A DNA stretch of 64,000 bases from Acanthochlamys bracteata. Its lineage: Eukaryota > Streptophyta > Magnoliopsida > Pandanales > Velloziaceae. A program made the position numbers and the translations under genes. Positions 61,567 through 64,000 of the stretch are shown piece by piece. Numbering within the stretch: the stretch's first letter is position 1; every line of letters starts with the position of its first letter. The stretch is from positions 1,118,501 to 1,182,500 of the forward strand of contig CM034132.1 in NCBI GenBank assembly GCA_019914995.1, in the 5' to 3' direction. The notes under the pieces were generated by a model. The model saw only the letters and a program-made list of their open reading frames with translations. It did no database searches and was not told the DNA's origin.

Positions 61567-63933
61567 TCATTTGGAAATTGCTTTCATGAACCGGTTAAAC
61601 GAGCTGAATGCTCCCATAGCTCTAGCAAACATGGAAGGCTGCTCCTCAGCCTCTTCAGAAAGACCCCCGAATATTACCTGCATAATGAATATGAAAACAA
61701 TTTTTGCTAGAACTCGAAGAAGTACAACATATGCGATCCATTATAAGAAGAGGAATGGAAATATTAATCCCTATCACAACCTTTACAAACAAGGAAAGTT
61801 ACTGGTTGTTCCATGGAACTTAATGGCTATCTACATACCTCAATATCTGTCGCATCAGGTTTCTTAGTTTGTTCTTTGGCTAGCAAATATCTACCAGGCC
61901 TGTCCTTGTCATCATAAAATACTTTCCACATTCTGCTTCCGAGTGGCAAAAAGAAAGAAATTACTGCATAGTTTATGGCGTAATGATTTTCATATCAAAA
62001 GTTAGGCATATTGCCATACCCAGGATAGCATCTAAATATTGCACCTGATTCCAAAGGGCGCATTGAGTAAACAGCAGTGAAGGTGCTGCAGTCACATAAC
62101 AGAACTGTTCAGAACTTATCCAGCTCTATAAATCAATTAGCAGAGCATAAGTTTTCCAGCTCCCTTTTATCTCATAAAAGAAAAAGATAATAGTAAAAGA
62201 AAGGCGAAAGTGGTGGTATTCAAAACTTCAGCCGTCAAAAGTGATCAGGATGTGAAAACTTACTGCATGCAATCAAAAGGAGGATAAAGCTGTTGACCTA
62301 GATTACCTTAAGAACTGCTGGCGCAGCTTGCGAACATTGAACCCAACCCCGACGTCCTCACTTATCAGCCTTGGGTTCCACATAATGAGAGGCTTTGGCT
62401 GAGAAACAGAAACATAGATGCTAAGAAAACCATGTACACGCAGCTCATGAAACGAAATTCTGAATGGAACTGTGTACACTGTCTCTTATACTCAGACTTG
62501 CATGGTTGGAATACTAGACATCAAGCATCTGCTGAAAAAGACATAAATCCAAGGAAAAAAAACAATCTGAAAACTATTGCTTCAAGCAAAATAACAGCTA
62601 TAGCATTCCTTTGTCCTGAGGTAGAGAATTAGAACATTCACGCTGGATCTCAGTCAAAAGAAAATGACTTATACCCAAGTAAAATCAGATTTGCACTTTG
62701 GTTTCCTGATGAAGAATTTCAATTGTATTTATTTGAGAAGAAATTACATACTGGGTCATCTGATAGTCGATTTGCAATTCTTTCAACATATTCCAACATC
62801 TGGTAATCAGGGACTACCATGACTACAATGTCATCTTCATCAGTTATGGGCTTGCGATCACTTAAACTGCAAGAGAGAAAAGGAGAACTGAGAAGACAGA
62901 CTCAAAACAAACTGGAACAGATCGCGACTACAGCGATTGGACATCAGAATAATGTGAACAAATTCAACATCTCAGCCTTCCAAGTTCCATAGGGCCTCTC
63001 TTACTCCTTAAGTATCATGGGAATTAAACAAATTAAAATCTAGACTGTAAAGGTAGGACGACGTGATAAAGTTAAACAAGGCAACTAATTTTCCAATTGC
63101 AGCTAGATTGTGATAAGTCCATCACCTGTGGAACTAACCTTAGGATGTAACAATAGTCTACGAATTGATGACCGACTCTCCCAGTGAGTAGGTTTTTCCT
63201 AGATGCAGCAAGTTTTGAATGTTGCCACATACTTGCAATCTTGGACTACTAAACATGACTTAAAGAGGTTGTCCATGCCATGAGATATAAACTGCAAGAT
63301 ATGACCTATTAAGATCAGTAGAGTATGCATGCTGGCTAGAAAAAAGAACTCCTGTAGGAAGAGCCTGCTCATTGATGTTTCTACAGGAAATAAGAGCCTA
63401 CTCATTGACAATCTCGATATTGTATAGCCTGCCCTTAGTGAGGTCTACTATGAAGCAAAGTCTTAGTCTAACTCTGCACATGATGATATGCTATAAAAAT
63501 CATGGACATATCTTGTAGCTACAACTACCTAGCTGACATATATACTCAGTAACTAGTCTAAGAAACAAAAGGTCAGAGACTAAAGCGGTCTTTGTTTCAG
63601 TAATGAAATACTATAAATCACAATTCATAGGAAGCTCCTCATCTTTCTATTACAACTTGATGTAACTAGACGATTGTCAAGGGCATTTTCCTATCAGGTA
63701 AAATCCATCGGTACCATGTTCTTTAAACTGTATCTAGAAGCAGAAACTGATTGTTATCGATTTTCTTTTTCTGTAGCTTGAGGTATCCAATTAGTTGTAG
63801 TGGGCACTGGCACGCCAAATACAGCATGTAATAATCTGGAAAATAGATACCTTGCAAAACCAAACTTGGCATCCTTCCACTGATGTTTTAAAAGAGCTGT
63901 TGCTCCCGCATCAGGAAATATTGCTTTGATTTT
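61567..63933 (-). CDS. LPA3: LPA3, photosystem II assembly factor (5' part outside window)
   Basis: The C-terminal exons of the chloroplast protein LOW PSII ACCUMULATION 3 (DUF1995). Exons, in transcript order: 63933-63851 (KIKAIFPDAGATALLKHQWK), 62866-62752 (SLSDRKPITDEDDIVVMVVP then LEYVERIANRLSDDP), 62398-62307 (PKPLIMWNPRLISEDVGVGF then NVRKLRQQFL), one near 62085-62020 (TFTAVYSMRPLESGAIFRCY), one near 61940 (SRMWKVFYDDKDRPGRYLLA), and the last with VIFGGLSEEAEEQPSMFARA to FNRFMKAISK, TGA at 61567-61569. LPA3 helps insert CP43 into photosystem II together with LPA2 and ALB3. The transit peptide and first exons lie beyond 64000. One intron is about 1 kb (62867-63850). Confidence 0.93.
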
Positions 63934-64000
63934 CTACAAGAGAGATGACAAAATAATATATCAACCATTCCTTAGAAATACACATGTCAAACAGTCAAGA

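Noticed and set aside
1-64000. tRNA, rRNA, snoRNA clusters and CRISPR-like arrays
   Set aside because: I looked for tRNA box A/B patterns, regular spaced repeats and rRNA blocks and saw none I could support by eye.

Overview
This is a nuclear DNA segment from a dicot plant. The genes carry many introns with GT/AG borders, intergenic DNA is very AT-rich and dotted with short inverted-repeat elements, and the proteins are plant-specific or plastid-targeted types (CLPR1, WRKY, LPA3, class XII LRR receptor kinases). The proteins look rosid-like, but I cannot fix the species from the sequence.

Layout, left to right. 1-312: last exon of an LRR receptor kinase. 1273-3721 (-): CLPR1, the catalytically dead subunit of the plastid Clp protease. 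4300-6585 (-): short-form tRNase Z. 8323-12565 (+): DUF1664 coiled-coil protein. 13.2-23.4 kb: an accessory block of small secreted-peptide genes (two probable working genes on +, one on -, a broken copy on +, a disputed copy and an orphan first exon), mixed with a partial segmental duplication of the DUF1664 3' end, local tandem repeats and a fossil TRIM retroelement. 24154-27552 (+): a class XII (EFR/Xa21-like) LRR receptor kinase carrying one internal stop. 27696-34160 (-): cytosolic-type glutaminyl-tRNA synthetase. 36012-39995 (+): V-ATPase subunit d. 40815-44143 (+): WD40 half of an FBX2-like protein with no visible F-box. 44.1-51.4 kb: gene-poor DNA rich in MITEs. 51451-54218 (+): group IIb WRKY of the WRKY72/61 type. 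56350-60261 (+): HDA19-type histone deacetylase. 61567-63933 (-, runs off the window): LPA3.

Most of the window is conserved single-gene housekeeping sequence. The part most likely to be undescribed is the peptide cluster at 13.2-23.4 kb. Its members share a signal-peptide exon, an intron at a similar position and a short second exon. Three of them encode a Pro-rich tail ending in a two-cysteine motif (GCxxYxGCR or GCxIYGCR) followed by a Pro-rich end. Two share a promoter block containing a TTGACT W-box core, and the broken copy has a mutated version. They lie next to an immune-type receptor kinase gene with a single nonsense codon, and a WRKY gene is 28 kb away. A functional link between these is inference only.

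A second theme is a family of about 250-bp MITEs with GGGxGCGTTTGG ends, at roughly a dozen copies in 64 kb. One copy has an empty paralogous site inside the same window.
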